Part shown: piece by piece, positions 36,472-45,553 of the stretch | How the letters are laid out: the number at the start of each line of letters is the position of its first letter | How positions within the stretch are numbered: the stretch's first letter is position 1 | DNA from: Pseudomonadales bacterium | GTDB lineage: Bacteria > Pseudomonadota > Gammaproteobacteria > Pseudomonadales > Azotimanducaceae | Reading direction: 5' to 3' | Length of the DNA: 64,000 nt | Assembly (NCBI GenBank): GCA_028285415.1 | Contig: JANQPF010000003.1 | Coordinates: 62,001 to 126,000 of the forward strand | Notes under the pieces: model-generated | The model's input: the letters and a program-made list of their open reading frames with translations, nothing else | What the model was told of the DNA's origin: nothing | Databases searched by the model: none | Position numbers and translations under genes: made by a program

Positions 36472-37146
36472 ATGCAACCAGACGAAATAGACGTCCTCCC
36501 CCTCGAGGAAGCCGCCATTGTCGACTATCTGACCGCCAATCCGGATTTCTTCACCCGACATCCGAGCCTGCTAACCGAACTACAGCTGCCACATCCGTCC
36601 GGCAAGGCCGTGTCTCTGGTGGAACATCAGATTGGTATCCTGCGGGAGCGCAACGTCGCCATGCGCAGGCGCATGCACGAGCTTGTGCAAGCCGCGCGTG
36701 ACAACGACAACATTTTCAGCAAAACACGATCGCTGACGCTTGCTCTCCTCGATACTTATTCCAGGGAGGCGCTCAACGAGGTGTTGGCAACCTACGTGCT
36801 CGTGGACTTCGAAGCCGACTACGTTTGCTGCCATCTGCACGGTGAGGGCGTGAGCATGGATCACATGATCCACTACGACGCTGAAGAACTACCGTTCGCT
36901 CATTTATTCAACGGCGAGGACGCGCAATGCGCGACGTTGCGCGAAGAAGAGCTGGCTCTCCTCTTTCCGATATCACAGCACAGTGATTCCGGCAGCGCCG
37001 TCATGCTGCCGCTCGGCCCGGATGGCGCCACGGGTATGCTGTGCATCGGCAGCCGTGATCCACAGCGCTTCAGCAGGGACATGGACACCTTGTTCGTTGC
37101 TTACATCGCCGACGTGCTGACCAAGGTCATCCAGAAGCTCAGCTGA
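36472..37146 (+). CDS. DUF484 family protein
   Basis: 224 residues of the DUF484 (YigA-like) family. The N-terminus is characteristic: EEAAIVDYLTANPDFFTRHPSLLTELQLPHPSGKAV in outline, a short helical region, followed by a coiled coil and a GAF-like domain of about 150 residues (MLPLGPDGATGMLCIGSRDPQRF). Function unknown. ATG 36472 starts 1 base after the dapF stop. It is found between dapF and xerC in Pseudomonas and enterics, suggesting a shared transcript but not a known shared role. Confidence 0.9.
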   Translation: MQPDEIDVLPLEEAAIVDYLTANPDFFTRHPSLLTELQLPHPSGKAVSLVEHQIGILRERNVAMRRRMHELVQAARDNDNIFSKTRSLTLALLDTYSREALNEVLATYVLVDFEADYVCCHLHGEGVSMDHMIHYDAEELPFAHLFNGEDAQCATLREEELALLFPISQHSDSGSAVMLPLGPDGATGMLCIGSRDPQRFSRDMDTLFVAYIADVLTKVIQKLS

Positions 37147-37156
37147 GGCCGTTGCG

Positions 37157-38068
37157 TTGGCAACACCCGACATCACCGTCCCCGAAGTTGCACAGTTTCT
37201 CGATCACCTGCGCGTGGAGCGGCGATATTCCACCCATACCCTCACCGGCTACACCCGAGAACTCAAACGCTTCATTGAGCTGATCGACGTTGCGCCCCTC
37301 GACTGCAGACCGCATCACGTCACCGCCTTCGTCGCAAAGCTCCGCCACGCAGGCTTGTCCGCCAAAAGCATCCAGCGGGCGCTTTCCGCCGTCCGCAGCT
37401 TCTACCAATACTGTCAGCGTCGCGGCCTGATCGCCGCGAACCCCGCCAGCGTAACAAAAGCCCCGAAAGTCAAACGCAGGCTACCCACGGTGCTCGACAC
37501 CGACCAGGCGGCGCAGCTTTTCAGCGGTGACGCAGAGACGCCTATCGAAACCCGCGATCGCGCAATGCTTGAGCTTTTTTACGGAGCAGGCATTCGTCTG
37601 GCTGAGCTGGTCCAGCTCAACGTCGGCAGCGTCGATCTCAACAGCGGCTTTGCCACAGTTACCGGCAAAGGGAACAAAATCCGTCAGGCCCCGCTGGGCC
37701 GTTATTGTGTCAGCGCGGTAGAAGCGTGGCTTCAGCATCATGCCCACAGGCACCCGGAGTCACCGCTGTTCACCGGGCGAGGCAACCGCCGCATCAGCGC
37801 CCGCACCGTGCAGCAACGCTTGAAGAAGATTGCCGAGCGTAAGCTCGGGAACGACAGCCTGCACCCGCATATGCTGCGCCACAGTTTTGCCACCCACATG
37901 CTCGAGTCTTCCGGAGACCTCCGCGCCGTGCAGGAGCTGCTTGGTCACAGCGACATTGCCACCACCCAGATCTACACCCACCTCGACTTTCAGCACCTTG
38001 CCGGGGTCTACGACAGCGCGCACCCCCGCGCACACGCCAAGAAAGATGAGGATCATGAGTCGCATTAA
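37157..38068 (+). CDS. xerC: tyrosine recombinase XerC
   Basis: With XerD resolves chromosome dimers at dif. 303 residues. The N-terminal SAM-like domain opens VAQFLDHLRVERRYSTHT. The catalytic set is complete: Arg in GAGIRLAELVQL, Lys in VTGKGNKIRQAPL, HPHMLRHSFATHML, LLGHSDIATTQIYTHL with Tyr as nucleophile. Start TTG 37157 is 10 bases after the DUF484 stop. Its end overlaps the next gene by 14 bases. Confidence 0.95.
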   Translation: MATPDITVPEVAQFLDHLRVERRYSTHTLTGYTRELKRFIELIDVAPLDCRPHHVTAFVAKLRHAGLSAKSIQRALSAVRSFYQYCQRRGLIAANPASVTKAPKVKRRLPTVLDTDQAAQLFSGDAETPIETRDRAMLELFYGAGIRLAELVQLNVGSVDLNSGFATVTGKGNKIRQAPLGRYCVSAVEAWLQHHAHRHPESPLFTGRGNRRISARTVQQRLKKIAERKLGNDSLHPHMLRHSFATHMLESSGDLRAVQELLGHSDIATTQIYTHLDFQHLAGVYDSAHPRAHAKKDEDHESH

Positions 38069-38756
38069 GCTCGTCACGCTGGACCTCGACAACACCTTGT
38101 GGGACGTCGACAGCATCATCGTGCAGGCGGAGGCGGACATGGTTGCCTGGCTCGAAGTCCACGTTCCCGACAGCCTGGCCTTATATCAATCCGACACGCT
38201 CGGCGAGGTCCGCAACGAGGTCTTCGTGAGGCACAAAGATCGCACTCATGATCTCAGCTTCATGCGGACAGCGGTGCTCCAGGCTGTGATGCAGCGGGCG
38301 GGCTACGCCGAGGCCGAAGCCAGCCGGCTCGCCCAGCGGGCTTTTGAGGTGTTCTTCGAAGGCCGCAACCGGATCGTATTTTTCCCCGGCGCCGAGGACA
38401 TGCTGACGGCACTGGCTGAGCGCTATACGCTCATTGCGTTGACCAATGGCAACGCCGACATCGGCAAGGCAGGTCTCGCCACATACTTCCAGGGGGCTTT
38501 CAGCTCAGCCGACGTCGGCGTCAAAAAGCCTCATGCCCGCATGTTCGAGGCGTCTCTCGAGCACGTCGACGTTGCCGCCCACCAGGCCGTACACGTCGGC
38601 GACCACCTGGTCGACGACGTACAAGGCGCTGCCGGTGTCGGTATGCATACGGTCTGGGTCAACCTAAACGACGCCGCGCATGAGGGCGACGTGCACCCGA
38701 CGCATGAAGTCTCGGATCTGACGCAGGTCGCGGAGGTCATCCGCAGGTTGGAGTGA
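38055..38756 (+). CDS. yigB: HAD-IA hydrolase, YigB type
   Basis: 233 residues from ATG 38055, with GAGG just upstream. Motif I is TLDLDNTLWDVD. The others are ALTNGNADI (motif II), VKKPHARMF (Lys, motif III) and VHVGDHLVDDVQGA (motif IV). YigB dephosphorylates FMN and other small phosphates; this substrate is inferred. Its place after xerC is conserved in Pseudomonas and enterics (dapF-DUF484-xerC-yigB). It is convergent with thrC. Confidence 0.88.
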   Translation: MSRIKLVTLDLDNTLWDVDSIIVQAEADMVAWLEVHVPDSLALYQSDTLGEVRNEVFVRHKDRTHDLSFMRTAVLQAVMQRAGYAEAEASRLAQRAFEVFFEGRNRIVFFPGAEDMLTALAERYTLIALTNGNADIGKAGLATYFQGAFSSADVGVKKPHARMFEASLEHVDVAAHQAVHVGDHLVDDVQGAAGVGMHTVWVNLNDAAHEGDVHPTHEVSDLTQVAEVIRRLE

Positions 38757-38777
38757 CGCCGCGCGCGAGCCGCGCAA

Positions 38778-40142
38778 TCAGCTGAGCGTGCCTGAGATGA
38801 GGCTTTTTACGGCATCTATGTCCGCCTCAATCAGCTGCTTGCGCACCGCCTGCCCGGCGAGCGCGTCCAGTGTGGGATGACGCACGTCCACGTCCGGCAA
38901 CGCCTGCCTGACCGCATCCGGAAATTTTGCGGGGTGAGCCGTTGCAATACAGACGAGCGGCCCGGACACCTCGCTTGCAAGCTTCTGCGCAGCGGCATAG
39001 CCCACGGCAGTGTGCGGGTCGAGCACATAGCCGAACCGCTCATGCACCGCGCGTATGGCCGCCAGCGTCTCGTCGGTGTCGACGGACGTTGCCAGAAACT
39101 CATCATCACCCGGAGGTGCGCCGATGCTGGCTCGCCCGGTTTCAGCAAACTCCTGCATGAATGCAGCCAGGCGGTCTGCATCTTTGTCGAAGTGATAAAA
39201 CAAAAAGCGCTCGAAGTTGCTCGCAATCTGAATGTCCATTGCGGGCGAGAGTGTGAAATGCACCTCGCCGCGCGAGTATTCGCCCGTGGCAAAAAAGCGC
39301 GCCAGGATGTCGTTGGCGTTGGTGGCAATCAGGAGCCGCCCAATGGGGAAACCCATACGCCTTGCGAGATAAGCCGCAAACACGTTGCCGAAGTTGCCGG
39401 TTGGCACACAAAACGCCGGCGCGCTCTCCGCGCGCAGGCTCGCATAGCCGTAGTAGACGATCTGTGCCATCACCCGCGCCCAATTGACGGAATTGACCGC
39501 GCCCAGCTGATGCTGTGCTTTGAACGCCAGATCGCCGAAGACGCTCTTCATGAGCGTCTGGCAGTCGTCAAAGCTGCCTTTTACCGCCACACAGTGCACG
39601 TTGTCGTCCGGCACGGTGGTCATCTGCAGCTCCTGCAGATCACTGACCTTGCCTTCGGGGTAGAGCACGAAGATGTCGATGTTGTCCTGACCACGCACGC
39701 CGGCAATCGCGGCGCTGCCGGTGTCGCCGCTGGTAGCGCCCAGGATGTTGAGGCGCTCACCGCGCTCGGCAAGCACATGCTTGAAGAGCCGACCGAGCAG
39801 CTGCAGCGCAACGTCCTTGAACGCAAGCGTCGGACCATGGAAAAGCTCAACCAGCGTGACGTCACCCAGCGTCTCGATGCCGACGACGTCCTCATGGGAA
39901 AACGTCGAATAGGCATCGGCTATCAGCGCATCGAGGGTTTCACGCTCGATGTCGTCAACGAAGAGCGCAATCACTTCCTGGGCAAGCTCGACAAAGCCGA
40001 GCCCCCGCCATGCCTGCAGGCGACCCGAGACGTCCGGCAGAGTCTCCGGCACCAGCAGCCCGCCGTCCGGAGCAAGACCGGTCAGGAGACTGTCGACAAA
40101 CGACAACCCCTGAACACCACCGCGCGTGCTGCAATACTTCAT
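38778..40142 (-). CDS. thrC: threonine synthase
   Basis: PLP enzyme converting O-phosphohomoserine to threonine. 454 residues. It begins MKYCSTRGGVQGLSF; the PLP Lys is in PTLAFKDVALQLL. The phosphate-binding loop is ATSGDTGSAAIAG, and NSVNWARVMAQIVYY is typical of the long bacterial class. ATG 40142 fits the family N-terminus; an upstream frame to 40331 is non-homologous. No hom or thrB gene lies beside it. Confidence 0.96.
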   Translation of the reverse strand: MKYCSTRGGVQGLSFVDSLLTGLAPDGGLLVPETLPDVSGRLQAWRGLGFVELAQEVIALFVDDIERETLDALIADAYSTFSHEDVVGIETLGDVTLVELFHGPTLAFKDVALQLLGRLFKHVLAERGERLNILGATSGDTGSAAIAGVRGQDNIDIFVLYPEGKVSDLQELQMTTVPDDNVHCVAVKGSFDDCQTLMKSVFGDLAFKAQHQLGAVNSVNWARVMAQIVYYGYASLRAESAPAFCVPTGNFGNVFAAYLARRMGFPIGRLLIATNANDILARFFATGEYSRGEVHFTLSPAMDIQIASNFERFLFYHFDKDADRLAAFMQEFAETGRASIGAPPGDDEFLATSVDTDETLAAIRAVHERFGYVLDPHTAVGYAAAQKLASEVSGPLVCIATAHPAKFPDAVRQALPDVDVRHPTLDALAGQAVRKQLIEADIDAVKSLISGTLS

Positions 40143-40191
40143 GACTGATCGGCCAGGCTCACTAAGGCCGGCCATTGTAAAGGCTGCGGTA

Positions 40192-40374
40192 TCAGATGGA
40201 ACCGCGACCGTAATTGTTTTCCGGCTTCTTCGGCGGGTCCGCACGCTCACCTTTCGGAACCTCGGTGACTTTGCCGCCCGACTTGAGGAAAGCTTCAACC
40301 GCATCAGCGATATCGCTGCGCTCTTCCTCACGCGCCTCGGGTGAATACACCCCTTCGTTCTGATTCGTTTCCAT
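40192..40374 (-). CDS. SutA-like RNA polymerase-binding regulator
   Basis: 60 residues from ATG 40374 (a TTG at 40386 would add four). An acidic N-terminus is followed by AVEAFLKSGGKVTEV and ADPPKKPENNYGRGSI. Pseudomonas SutA, a slow-growth regulator that contacts the beta subunit of RNA polymerase, ends in nearly the same pattern: FLSRGGKVQEVE then ADPPKKP.YG..I. The N-terminal acidic tail of SutA is much shorter here. It lies upstream of thrC and near glnK/amtB, in the same neighbourhood as in Pseudomonas. This is a real small gene. Confidence 0.75.
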   Translation of the reverse strand: METNQNEGVYSPEAREEERSDIADAVEAFLKSGGKVTEVPKGERADPPKKPENNYGRGSI

Positions 40375-40469
40375 CCTGTTTCCCAATCCGTTCTACCTGA
40401 AAAATTGCGCGAATTTGCTTCGAGCGACAGTAGTTATAGAACAGATTCGAAAATTCGCCAGAAAGACGC

Positions 40470-40500
40470 AAAAAAGCCCGCTCCGGGGAAGGAGCGGGCT
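40470..40500 (-). terminator. intrinsic terminator of the TorF-glnK-amtB operon
   Basis: A perfect 10-bp stem (AGCCCGCTCC/GGAGCGGGCT), loop GGGGAA, followed on the minus strand by six U (A-run at 40470-40475). It lies about 50 bases past the amtB stop. The A-run and T-run on both sides make it partly bidirectional. Confidence 0.9.
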
Positions 40501-40549
40501 TTGAGGGAACCGGGTTGGTGCCTGATCACACCTTCCCGGGTTGGAGAGT

Positions 40550-41788
40550 TCAGGTTTTGGAAAACTCCGGGTACGCTTCGATGCCCGTTTCCGAGATGTC
40601 TGCGCCTTCGTACTCTTCCTCTTCGGAGATCCGGATACCCATGATGGCCTTCAGCGCAAACCACGCGATACCGCTGACCACAAACGTCCAGACGAAGATG
40701 GCGAACGTGCCGGTGAGCTGAGCCCCGATGGTTGCGTCGCTGTTGGTGATCACAACCGCAATCAGACCCCAGATACCGCAGGTACCGTGAACCGAGATGG
40801 CACCCACCGGATCGTCGATCTTGAGTCGATCGAGCCCGACGATGGAAAGCACCACCAGGACACCGCCGACCATGCCGATCAGCAGAGATTGCATGGCTGT
40901 GCCGGTCAACGGCTCCGCTGTGATCGAAACCAATCCAGCCAGGGCGCCGTTCAACGCCATCGTGAGATCCGCTTTGCCGAACATGATCCGGGCGAGAATC
41001 AGCGCCGCGATCAGGCCGCCTGCAGCCGCCGTGTTCGTGTTGACAAAGATCGCCGCCACTGCGTTGGCTTCGTCGATGTTGGAGAGCTTGAGCTCCGAAC
41101 CGCCGTTGAAACCAAACCAGCCAAACCACAGGATGAACATACCGAGGGTCGCCAGCGGCATGTTCGCACCGGGGATCGGCGTGATTTTGCCATCCGGGCC
41201 GTACTTGCCGGCACGCGGTCCAAGCAGAATGACACCAGCCAGCGCGGCCGCTGCACCACACATGTGCACGACACCGGAGCCAGCAAAGTCGAGGAAGCCG
41301 AGCTCATCCAGCGCGCCGCCGCCCCACTTCCAGAAGCCCTGGATGGGATAGATGAAGCCGGTCATCACGACTGCAAATGCGAGGAAAGCCCAGAGCTTCA
41401 TGCGCTCGGCAACCGCGCCGGACACGATGGACATGGCCGTGGCAACGAATACCACCTGGAAGAAGAAGTCGGATCGAGCCGAGTAGTAGGTGTCGCCGCC
41501 GGATGCGAGGGTGTCCGCAACGGTGTTTTCCTCACCGATGCCGAAACCGAACGCAGGTATCCAGCCGGAACCGTCACCGTACATGATGCTGTAGCCGACA
41601 AGCAGGTACATGACCGAAGCGATTGCAAAGAGCGCAACGTTTTTGGTCAGGATTTCGGACGTGTTCTTGGCCCGCACCATGCCCGCTTCGAGCATGGCAA
41701 AGCCGGGTGCCATAAACATGACGAGCACGCCGCAGATCAAAAAGTAGAACGTGTCTACCGCATAAGCGAGTTGAATTAGATCATCCAC
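40550..41788 (-). CDS. amtB: ammonium transporter
   Basis: 412 residues with about 11 membrane helices and no clear signal peptide, typical of AmtB, a trimeric ammonia channel of the inner membrane. Family motifs are FAMLEAGMVRAKN, DFAGSGVVHMCGAAAAL (channel His), WFGWFGFNGGSEL and SVHGTCGIWGLIAV (second His). It ends with an acidic C-terminal tail through which GlnK blocks the channel. It lies 23 bases after glnK and is followed by a clear terminator. Confidence 0.97.
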   Translation of the reverse strand: MDDLIQLAYAVDTFYFLICGVLVMFMAPGFAMLEAGMVRAKNTSEILTKNVALFAIASVMYLLVGYSIMYGDGSGWIPAFGFGIGEENTVADTLASGGDTYYSARSDFFFQVVFVATAMSIVSGAVAERMKLWAFLAFAVVMTGFIYPIQGFWKWGGGALDELGFLDFAGSGVVHMCGAAAALAGVILLGPRAGKYGPDGKITPIPGANMPLATLGMFILWFGWFGFNGGSELKLSNIDEANAVAAIFVNTNTAAAGGLIAALILARIMFGKADLTMALNGALAGLVSITAEPLTGTAMQSLLIGMVGGVLVVLSIVGLDRLKIDDPVGAISVHGTCGIWGLIAVVITNSDATIGAQLTGTFAIFVWTFVVSGIAWFALKAIMGIRISEEEEYEGADISETGIEAYPEFSKT

Positions 41789-41811
41789 GATATTCTCCGT
41801 TGAATTAAGCG

Positions 41812-42295
<484 letters not shown>

Positions 42296-42958
42296 CTAGA
42301 AAGTCTTGCCGATTGTGAAAATGAGGGCTTCGCCTTCCGTCGGGTCGCCGCCGCTGTCAGCCTGGTCAGACAGCTCGTCGCTGTTCAGGATGACCGCAAC
42401 GCCGAAGTCGATTTCTGAAATGGTGGTGCCCCAGCCGAGCTCGAGGTATTCCCCTTCACCCGCTTCGTCTTCGATCAACCCGAACGCGCCGATCGTGCCG
42501 TAGAAGCCTTTGCCGAAGTCCAGGCTCAGCGCGGTGAAATCGTAGTCGACGTCGTCACCGAAGTTGTCGTAGTTGCCGCGCGAGTATTCGAGGCTGGCGA
42601 TGCCAAAACCGAAGTTCAGGTTGATCTCTTCGTACGTGTCATCGAACTCGCCCGTGTAGTAATACCCGGTGAAGCCGATGCTGGCACTGAAGTCTTCGGT
42701 TTCCATGCCGTAGCCGAAGTACAGGTCCGTTTCCAGGCCGTCGCCGACGTCGGCCGCCCACGTGCCGATATAGAAGCCGCCATTCTCATAATCGATACCG
42801 GCGCTGGCGGACGAGTTCTTCTGTTTGATACCGCGGAAGTAGTACTCGCTGGCGTAGCCGATGTTGTATGACACTTCGGCGTAGGCCGCGCTGGTTGTCA
42901 CCATTGCGCCTGAAGCCAGGATAGCAACGGTCAAAATTCTGCTGAGTGTTCTCATCAT
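42296..42958 (-). CDS. TorF-family outer-membrane porin-like protein
   Basis: 220 residues with a signal peptide (ends SAAYAEVSYN) and alternating amphipathic strands ending in a C-terminal Phe (FTIGKTF), as for a small beta-barrel. NIGYASEYYFRGIKQ and DLYFGYG match the TIGR02001/TorF family. These genes frequently precede glnK-amtB, so the protein may admit nitrogen compounds across the outer membrane; the substrate is not known. First gene of the nitrogen operon. ATG 42955 is an alternative start. Confidence 0.85.
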   Translation of the reverse strand: MMRTLSRILTVAILASGAMVTTSAAYAEVSYNIGYASEYYFRGIKQKNSSASAGIDYENGGFYIGTWAADVGDGLETDLYFGYGMETEDFSASIGFTGYYYTGEFDDTYEEINLNFGFGIASLEYSRGNYDNFGDDVDYDFTALSLDFGKGFYGTIGAFGLIEDEAGEGEYLELGWGTTISEIDFGVAVILNSDELSDQADSGGDPTEGEALIFTIGKTF

Positions 42959-43062
42959 GTCTCCTTAAAAGCTCTCTAACCCCTAATATTTTTTGCTGTG
43001 AGGGCAACGCTGAGGGACGGGATGACCCACCCGAAGCGCTACGCTGACTCGCCTGCAAAGAG

Positions 43063-43078
43063 TGCACGTTGCGTGCCA
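43063..43078 (-). promoter_or_regulatory. sigma-54 (RpoN) promoter
   Basis: On the minus strand TGGCACGCAACGTGCA matches the RpoN consensus (TGGCACG-N4-TTGCA) at all positions but one. The GG at -24 and GC at -12 are correctly spaced. The start of transcription would be near 43051, giving a leader of about 95 bases before the TorF gene. Confidence 0.85.
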
Positions 43079-43126
43079 GAATTAATTTCTAAACAAATCA
43101 GCGGGTTAGATCGCTGCAGAAAAACG

Positions 43127-43156
43127 TGCACCAATTTGGCGCACCGATGTGGTGCG
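43127..43156 (-). promoter_or_regulatory. two overlapping NtrC-type enhancer boxes
   Basis: TGCACCAATTTGGCGCA (43127-43143) and CGCACCGATGTGGTGCG (43140-43156) each fit the NtrC site TGCACCA-N3-TGGTGCA with one or a few mismatches. They lie about 50-80 bases upstream of the sigma-54 promoter, the usual place for NtrC. Confidence 0.8.
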
Positions 43157-43311
43157 TCGCGCGCCCGATTTCGGGGCAGAAATCTTGAGGATACGGCAGC
43201 CAAACGCCCGCAACGCACCGCGACGATGCATCCGGGCTCACAGAGACATGACGGCGAGCAACGGCGGCGGGCTTGGCCTAAAATGCGCCCTTTCTATCAC
43301 TGGACGCCGCG

Positions 43312-43536
43312 ATGGATCCGCTCAAAAACCTGCTCGAGCACATACGGGCAACCTTCGGCGACGTGTTGCCGGGGGATGCGCTCGCGGCGTTGGAGAACAC
43401 GGCCGGCAATCTCTTCGAACGCTTTGAGCTCGTCCCCAAGCACGAGTACGAAGCACACCTCGATATCCTGGCTTCGCTGAACGCTCAGGTCAGCGATCTC
43501 GAGCAGCGTCTGGCCGCCCTGGAGCAGGAGGACTGA
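43312..43536 (+). CDS. ubiK: ubiquinone biosynthesis accessory factor UbiK
   Basis: 74-residue helical coiled-coil protein of the UbiK/BMFP (YqiC) family, assisting aerobic ubiquinone assembly. It opens MDPLKNLLEHIRATFGD and ends in a Glu/Gln/Leu-rich coil (NAQVSDLEQRLAALEQ). Its stop overlaps the beginning of the comM frame. The ubiK-comM pairing is common in Pseudomonas and relatives. Confidence 0.92.
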   Translation: MDPLKNLLEHIRATFGDVLPGDALAALENTAGNLFERFELVPKHEYEAHLDILASLNAQVSDLEQRLAALEQED

Positions 43537-45058
43537 GCACCGGGGTCGCAGCGTCGACTGCGGGCCAGGTCTACACACGCGCTCTGCAGGGCCTGACGGC
43601 ACACCACGTCACCGTGGAATGCCATCTCAGCGGCGGGCTGCCCGGCACAACCATTGTCGGACTCCCGCAAAGCGCCGTGCGCGAGGCCCGCGATCGCGTG
43701 CGTGCCGCGCTGCAGGCCAACGGCTTCAGCTATCCGCAGGCCCGAATCACGATTAATCTCGCACCCGCGGGCTTGAGCAATCGGGCACCGCGCTCGACCT
43801 GCCCATCGCCATTGCGCTCCTGACCCGCAGCCGGCAGATCAAATCACATCGGCTGGCGGCGTTCGAGTTCCTCGGCGAGCTTGGTCTGTCCGGAAAACTT
43901 CGCAAAGTGCAGGGTGCGCTGGCATGCGCCGCCGCAACCCAGGCGCAGGGGCGAACGCTGGTGGCGCCCGCAGCCAACGGCGTCGAAGCCAGGGTGGCGC
44001 CACCCGGAAGCATGCGCCTCGCCGACGACCTGCGGTCGGTGACGGATCTCCTGGAGGGCTTGGAGGAAACCACTCGATTACCGGACCATGCGGGTCTTCG
44101 GGAGCAGAGCGTTGCCGCACCGCAATTCGATGCAATCATCGGACAACAGGCAGCCAAACGGGCGTTAACCGTCGCGGCAGCAGGTGGTCATCATCTGCTC
44201 ATGGTTGGCCCGCCCGGCACCGGTAAAACCAGCCTGGCGCGTGGTCTGGCAGAACTCCTGCCCGCGCTGACGGAGGAAGAACGCCTGGAAGTTGCCGCAG
44301 CCTTCTCCGCGGCGGGATTGAACCGCGACCACTACGGCGAGCCACCCTTTCGCGACCCTCATCATTCAGCGACGGCACCTGCGCTCCTCGGCGGCGGACA
44401 GGTTCCCCACCCCGGAGAGGCGGCGTTGGCTCACCGCGGCGTGCTCTTCCTCGACGAGCTGCCACACTTCAAACCGTCGGTATTGAACCTGCTGCGCGAG
44501 CCGCTCGAAAGCGGCGTTGCGGTCATCAGCCGCGCCAACTACACCGTCAGCTACCCCTGTCGGTTTCAACTGATCGCAGCCATGAATCCATGCCCGGCGG
44601 GCCTGAGCTGTCGCGCAGACAGCTGCCGCTGCGCCCCTGGCGAGAAACAGCGCTATCAGAACCGCATTTCCGGGCCGCTGCTCGACCGCATCGACGTGCA
44701 CGTGAGCGTGCCGGAACTCCCGCGCCAGCTGCTGGCGAATCTCGCAAGCACCCCGGCGGACAGCGCGGTGGCCGAGCTTCGCCAGCAGATCACCGCTGCT
44801 CGCAAGCGGCAAAGAGAGCGGCAGGGTTGTTTGAACGTGGCGCTCTCGAGCGAGCGCCTGCGTCGGGAAATGCAGACCGCGGACCTGCCCGACGCACTGC
44901 TGGAGCAGGCCATCAAGCGGTTTGCACTTTCCGCACGCAGCTATCACAAAATCTGGCGGGTGGCCCGCAGCGTTGCGGATCTGGAGGGTGCCGACGCCAT
45001 CGCGCCGGCGCATTTCAAAGAGGCGTTGTCATTCCGCGCCCTCGACTGGGCGCCCTGA
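43533..45058 (+). pseudogene. comM: comM, Mg-chelatase-like AAA+ ATPase, frameshifted
   Basis: ComM/YifB helicase of natural transformation, split by a -1 shift. The first part (VYTRALQGLTAHHVTVECHLS, then GLPQSAVREARDRVRAAL and ARITINLAPAGLS) reads until 43778. The second part from 43781 continues SGTALDLPIAIALL, then VGPPGTGKTSLARGLAELLP, DEL and the C-terminal Mg-chelatase segment to 45058. One base is missing in the codon after AGC (43776-43778): repairing it restores the exact family spacing from AGL to LDLP. Also, no ATG/GTG/TTG precedes VYTRAL; the nearest start is CTG 43533 overlapping the ubiK stop. It could be a real lesion or an assembly error. Confidence 0.85.
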
Positions 45059-45065
45059 ACCGACC

Positions 45066-45476
45066 TTACTGAGCGTTGTCGAGGATGTAGGTCACCGCCG
45101 CTTCGAGCTCGTCGTCGGAGCAGTTCATGCAGGTCCCCTTGGCCGGCATGGTGTTGATCCCGTTGATGGTGCTGGCCATGAGCACGTCCATCCCTTTCTC
45201 AGCGCGTTCGCCCCAGGCAGCAGCATCACCAAAGAGCGGGGCGTCGCCCACGCCCGTCATGTGGCAGGCAAAGCAGAACTGATCGTAGACCTGTTGGCCG
45301 GAGAGCGGCCCTGACGCGGCTGCGACGGCAACCGTACCGCAGTCGTCACCCGCGCGGCAGACGTTGCCGAACGGTTCCAGACGGGCGCTGATCTCGTCAT
45401 CGGTACCCGGTGGAATTGCGCTGATGCCTATGCCTGCAAGAAGACATGCACATGCTAGAACAAGACTACGCTTCAA
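45066..45476 (-). CDS. cytochrome c5-like protein
   Basis: 136 residues with a signal peptide (CACLLAGIGISA). One haem site, CFACH, and a distal methionine in NTMPAKG; a further cysteine pair CMNC lies close to it, as in cytochrome c5. Soluble periplasmic electron carrier. It is the first gene after comM on the opposite strand, 77 bases downstream of ivd and possibly co-transcribed. Confidence 0.9.
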   Translation of the reverse strand: MKRSLVLACACLLAGIGISAIPPGTDDEISARLEPFGNVCRAGDDCGTVAVAAASGPLSGQQVYDQFCFACHMTGVGDAPLFGDAAAWGERAEKGMDVLMASTINGINTMPAKGTCMNCSDDELEAAVTYILDNAQ

Positions 45477-45553
45477 TGGTTTTCTCCTGTCTCTTTTGTC
45501 TGGCAGCGCTTTCGTACCGCTACCACAGAAATTTGGCGGCGCAAATTATAGCT

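Larger units (their letters stand above)
42959..43311. promoter_or_regulatory. control region between the nitrogen operon and ubiK
   Basis: 353 bases without a convincing gene. It holds a sigma-54 promoter (43063-43078) and two NtrC-type sites (43127-43156), described separately, all placed to drive the leftward operon. No promoter for ubiK was recognised. Confidence 0.75.

Noticed and set aside
38877-40148. Long open frame opposite thrC
   Set aside because: It is the antisense of a confident PLP enzyme; a GC-rich gene leaves its opposite strand open.
40541-41779. Long open frame opposite amtB
   Set aside because: Antisense of a well-supported membrane protein; its composition is charged and low in hydrophobic segments, as mirror frames are.
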